Made by a program: the position numbers and the translations under genes. 64,000 nucleotides of DNA from positions 1 through 64,000 of the forward strand of contig JAFKLT010000048.1 of NCBI GenBank assembly GCA_017309275.1, given 5' to 3'. The notes below the pieces were generated by a model. The model saw only the letters and a list, made by a program, of their open reading frames with translations. It was not told the DNA's origin and did no database searches. This document shows positions 61,635 to 64,000 of the stretch, piece after piece. Position 1 is the stretch's first letter. Each line of letters begins with the position of its first letter. The stretch is from Sphingomonadales bacterium (lineage in GTDB: Bacteria > Pseudomonadota > Alphaproteobacteria > Sphingomonadales > Sphingomonadaceae).

Positions 61635-62078
61635 TCAGGCGAAAATCTTCGTCCATTTTTGGACTTGTTCCGCAAAGCTCGCCGGCTCGAATCCGAGACC
61701 GATCTCGGTTTCGACGAGCGGGGCGCTGCCGCCGGCGGCGTAGAAGCCGCTGATGTCGCTCTCGCCGAACGGGTCGAATTCCTGCGCCCAGCGATCGAGG
61801 GCGATTGCGCGCGCGTGGAGCGCGGCGCCGCCGTGATCACCGAGTCCCTGCTCGCGCGCGAAGCGCTCAAGCAGACGGCCATGCTCCGCAATGTCGCTGG
61901 GGCTCTTCACCACAAGATGCCGGATCGTCTCGATCGCGCGCGCGAGATGCGCGCCGGTGATATGGACCGCATTGATCGCGGCGAGAAAACCGCCGGGTGC
62001 GAAAAAATCATTGGCGGCAGCATGGCCGCCGATGCGGTCGTCACCTTCGGATCTGTCGAACGGGATTACGTCACCCAT
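61635..62078 (-). CDS. Hypothetical protein in an SOS-box operon
   Basis: 147 residues, no known domain (MGDVIPFDRSEGDDRIGGHAAANDFFAPGGFLAAINAVHITGAHLARAIETIRHLVV...). Helical middle. GAAAG precedes the ATG. It is the first gene behind a perfect alphaproteobacterial LexA box and precedes the SRAP paralogue by 10 bases. Confidence 0.7.
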   Translation of the reverse strand: MGDVIPFDRSEGDDRIGGHAAANDFFAPGGFLAAINAVHITGAHLARAIETIRHLVVKSPSDIAEHGRLLERFAREQGLGDHGGAALHARAIALDRWAQEFDPFGESDISGFYAAGGSAPLVETEIGLGFEPASFAEQVQKWTKIFA

Positions 62079-62114
62079 GGCCGGTCTTTCGTTGCGAGTC
62101 GGTCACGGAACATA

Positions 62115-62129
62115 GAACAAAAATGGAAC
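62115..62129 (-). promoter_or_regulatory. LexA SOS box
   Basis: GAAC-N7-GAAC on the plus strand (GTTC-N7-GTTC on the minus strand), the alphaproteobacterial LexA box. It lies 36 bases before the ATG at 62078. A further GAAC at 62108-62111 extends the repeat. Confidence 0.75.
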
Positions 62130-62153
62130 AAAGGCGAATCCGTGCCGTGCCGA

Positions 62154-62774
62154 TTAGGGGTCGACGTCGGCGGGTTGAGGAACAAGGAAGAGCGTGCGGC
62201 CCTCGACGCGCCAGGCGGCGAGCTGCGACAGGAAATTCATGCCGAGCACATCCGTATTGCCGAGCGCGGGTGAGATCACGACCTTCAGCCGCTGTACCTC
62301 GATGGCGCCGACCGCGAGCGCATCGACCGTTCCGGCCTCGGCCCGCACCGTCCCGTTCGCGGTCTGCATCAGGAGCGGCAGCAGCGTTGCATCGGCCTCG
62401 ACCCCGGCTGCGCGGGCGGTCTCCTGCGATAGCGCGGTCACGGTGGCGCCGCTGTCGACGAGCATCCTTCGCTTGATGCCGTTGATTTCGGCATCGACCC
62501 AGAAATGTCCGTCCCGCCCCATCGGAATGCGCACCTCGCTGCCGACCACCTGCTGTCGATCGAGACCGATCGCAGAGGTGAGACGGCTGAGGTTCGGATC
62601 GAAGGGGGCCTGCTGAAGAATGAGGAAGATCGCGAAGGCGAGAAGCGCGAACCACAAGAGGCCGCGCAGCACGCGGCCGACATAGGGAATTTTGAACAGA
62701 AGGATCAGGACCAGTGCGGCGCCCGCCGCATAGATCGCGAGCTGTTCCCAAGGGAGATCGGTGGTGAGGGGCAT
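62154..62774 (-). CDS. Retropepsin-like aspartic protease (TIGR02281 family)
   Basis: 206 residues. Two membrane helices at the N-terminus (AIYAAGAALVLILLFK and LLWFALLAFAIFLILQ), then a periplasmic retropepsin-like domain with VDSGAT (catalytic Asp) and GNTDVLGMNFLS. Processes an unknown target. On the minus strand its gene ends just before the SOS box. Confidence 0.88.
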   Translation of the reverse strand: MPLTTDLPWEQLAIYAAGAALVLILLFKIPYVGRVLRGLLWFALLAFAIFLILQQAPFDPNLSRLTSAIGLDRQQVVGSEVRIPMGRDGHFWVDAEINGIKRRMLVDSGATVTALSQETARAAGVEADATLLPLLMQTANGTVRAEAGTVDALAVGAIEVQRLKVVISPALGNTDVLGMNFLSQLAAWRVEGRTLFLVPQPADVDP

Positions 62775-62816
62775 CTCAGCCCTGTAGCGCTGGGCTAATG
62801 TCGGGCGGCTGAACGA

Positions 62817-63083
62817 TCAGCTCTCCGAGATTGTCTCGTCGTCGATCGCCGCGGCGATCATGCGTTCCCACACTCCGGCATCTCCGACCGCCAGCATGCG
62901 CCCGCTCGGCTCCCGCATCGTCTTGAGGATGGCGAGCGCCGCGGCCGTGTAATCGGGCCAGAGTACATCGACCGCAGCGGCCGCCGATTCCAGTTCGCCT
63001 TCGCCGTTCCGGCTGAGCTCATGGCCGGCAAGGACCCGGGCAATCCGTTCGACCGGCGCCGTTGCAGCGGCGTCCCAGGTCAT
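62817..63083 (-). CDS. Small hypothetical protein coupled to DUF3606
   Basis: 88 residues (MTWDAAATAPVERIARVLAGHELSRNG...ILKTMREPSGRM), possibly a small helical acyl-carrier-like protein but no family is recognised. Start overlaps the DUF3606 stop (ATGA). Confidence 0.6.
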   Translation of the reverse strand: MTWDAAATAPVERIARVLAGHELSRNGEGELESAAAAVDVLWPDYTAAALAILKTMREPSGRMLAVGDAGVWERMIAAAIDDETISES

Positions 63084-63265
63084 CGGCCGGTGTTCAGGTA
63101 GGCGCGGACCGCGTCTGCGCTGTTGCCAATCGCATCGACAGCCTCGCGTAGTTCATTCTCGCCCACGCCGAGGCTCTCTGTACAGTCGCGGATCTCATGG
63201 TCCTCGGAAAGGCTGATCCGATCGCGATCGGGGGCGCCCGTCAGCTTCTTGTCGTCCGCCATCAT
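63080..63265 (-). CDS. DUF3606 protein
   Basis: 61 residues: RDRISLSEDHEIRDCTESLGVGENELREAVDAIGNSADAVRAYL, a textbook DUF3606. AGGAGATC precedes the ATG. Paralogue of 40607-40789. Coupled to the downstream small gene. Confidence 0.82.
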   Translation of the reverse strand: MMADDKKLTGAPDRDRISLSEDHEIRDCTESLGVGENELREAVDAIGNSADAVRAYLNTGR

Positions 63266-63635
63266 GATCTCCTGCGTAAGGGGCCCGCGAAGCCGGGCCG
63301 CGCGGGAGCTGCGGCCCGGCCCAGAAGGCGCAGAATATCCGCGCCCGTCTGTACCGCGATCCTGTCGGTACCTTGCCTTCGATAGGCCTTTCCCGCCGGT
63401 TCAGCCGAAGGCATCTCAACCTCGAATGACGCACCGATGGCGGCAAGCGTTCCCGAGAAAATTTTTCGGATTAACACAGGTTATTCCGGGGATGCGGAGG
63501 CGCGCTCGGCGCGGAACTTTCTAAACGAGCCAGCGTTACCCGGACATCCACCACGGAGGAATCGGCGCAGCTTTCACCGTCCCCCGCTCACGCGGTCGGG
63601 CGACTGGCGGACTGCGTCCAGACGGGAGATTTATC
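63266..63635. other. Intergenic, about 370 bases, regulatory motifs
   Basis: No gene seen. Holds GGATTAACACAGGTTATT at 63468-63485, the twin of the motif near 31073, and the perfect EcfG promoter at 63513-63537 for the DUF1328 gene. Confidence 0.5.
63513..63537 (+). promoter_or_regulatory. EcfG-type promoter of the DUF1328 gene
   Basis: Perfect GGAAC-N16-CGTT; transcription would begin near 63544, leaving a leader of about 90 bases. Confidence 0.8.
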
Positions 63636-63806
63636 ATGTTCAGATGGGCTATCATCTTTGCCGTCGTCGCGCTCGTCGCGGCGCTTCTCGGCTTCGGCGG
63701 CATCGCCGGCCTTTCGGCCGACTTTGCGAAGATTTTACTCGTGATCGGCGTTGTCCTCTTCATCGTCGCCTTCGTTTTCGGGCGCGGACGCCGCACATTG
63801 CCCTGA
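63636..63806 (+). CDS. DUF1328 small membrane protein
   Basis: 56 residues with two membrane helices ([45 protein letters not shown]), a standard DUF1328/YtjA protein. GGGAGATTTATC precedes the ATG. Family members are small stress-induced membrane proteins of unknown function, consistent with a perfect EcfG promoter. Confidence 0.88.
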   Translation: MFRWAIIFAVVALVAALLGFGGIAGLSADFAKILLVIGVVLFIVAFVFGRGRRTLP

Positions 63807-63849
63807 GTTTCCGGGATGGCCGAAGTTTCCGACTTTGCCATCCTCACGG

Positions 63850-63884
63850 GTGCCGGCGATCACAAACCCCTCGGTCGCCGGCAC
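63850..63884 (+). terminator. Possible terminator after DUF1328
   Basis: Inverted repeat GTGCCGGCGA/TCGCCGGCAC, with no strong T-run. Confidence 0.4.
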
Positions 63885-63912
63885 ACGACTATATCGCCTT
63901 CCTTTTTCGGCC

Positions 63913-64000
63913 GTGTCTGAGCAGCGGCCCGACACAATCCAAGTCACCCCCGACGGCCGCTATTTCGTCATTCGCGGCCGCCTTTGGCGTATGTCGAACC
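63913..64000 (+). CDS. Start of a small conserved protein, cut by the right edge
   Basis: GTG start: VSEQRPDTIQVTPDGRYFVIRGRLWRMSNP. The DGRYFVIRGRLWRMSNP segment resembles a small protein family widespread in alphaproteobacteria. No clear ribosome binding site; partial. Confidence 0.55.
   Translation, partial: MSEQRPDTIQVTPDGRYFVIRGRLWRMSN

Overview
The window is GC-rich, densely packed chromosomal DNA from an alphaproteobacterium, most likely a sphingomonad (Sphingopyxis/Sphingomonas-like). This is inferred from the gene set: a SciP-type DUF1153 regulator, usg, a DUF6961 small protein, HisKA_2 kinase signalling, ATP-grasp TupA, an alphaproteobacterial LexA box (GTTC-N7-GTTC) and many general-stress-response (sigma EcfG type) promoters of the form GGAAC-N16/17-CGTT. 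I see no tRNA, rRNA, CRISPR array, insertion sequence or prophage.

Layout. 1-6.9 kb: two divergent hybrid histidine kinases, one with a LOV blue-light domain and one behind a perfect EcfG promoter; an AhpD-like gene bracketed by two paralogous ~110-nt small RNAs; a glycine-zipper protein and SciP. 7-12.6 kb: secreted proteins and a TPR-CHAT protease-like protein. 12.8-17.9 kb: flavodoxin-like reductase, BON protein, TupA-type ATP-grasp enzyme, DJ-1/PfpI protein and small stress proteins. 18-21.8 kb: heat-shock block (groES-groEL, Hsp20, usg pair, DUF465) whose promoters share one RpoH-like architecture. 22-31 kb: mannose-6-phosphate isomerase, PS decarboxylase, GNAT, and an NHEJ module (ligD-xth-2H-like protein, then ku), DksA-type zinc finger, mannose-1-phosphate guanylyltransferase. 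31-43.5 kb: a long run of small stress and envelope genes (SDR, esterase, DUF1206, lipoprotein, PRC-barrel, GFA, flavin/PNPOx, DUF1543 and FAD protein, DUF3606-DUF421 operon, hemerythrin, CinA, DUF2945). 43.5-47.2 kb: phosphorelay island (FAT-GUY-like receiver, CHASE3 kinase, Rcp1-like receiver, receiver-HisKA_2 kinase). 47.2-50.3 kb: CDF transporter and sorbosone-dehydrogenase-like lipoprotein with a DUF2231 partner. 50.4-56.5 kb: heme-copper oxidase cluster (CtaG, cytochrome b561, two c-type cytochromes, CoxB-cytochrome c, CoxA-CoxC fusion). 56.6-64 kb: SnoaL-like protein, an endonuclease interrupted by a nonsense codon, VOC protein, HU, an AlkB/SRAP repair operon, an SOS-box operon with a catalytically dead-looking SRAP paralogue, a retropepsin-like protease, DUF3606, DUF1328 and a gene running off the right edge.

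The unifying theme is stress. At least seven sites match GGAAC-N16/17-[C/G]GTT closely and lie just upstream of genes, alongside a set of RpoH-like promoters and one LexA box. DNA repair (Ku/LigD/Xth/AlkB/SRAP), protein quality control (GroE, Hsp20), envelope proteins, small cationic or glutamine-rich proteins and possibly a terminal oxidase appear to be wired to general-stress, heat-shock or SOS regulators. All regulatory calls are from motif reading by eye and are untested.
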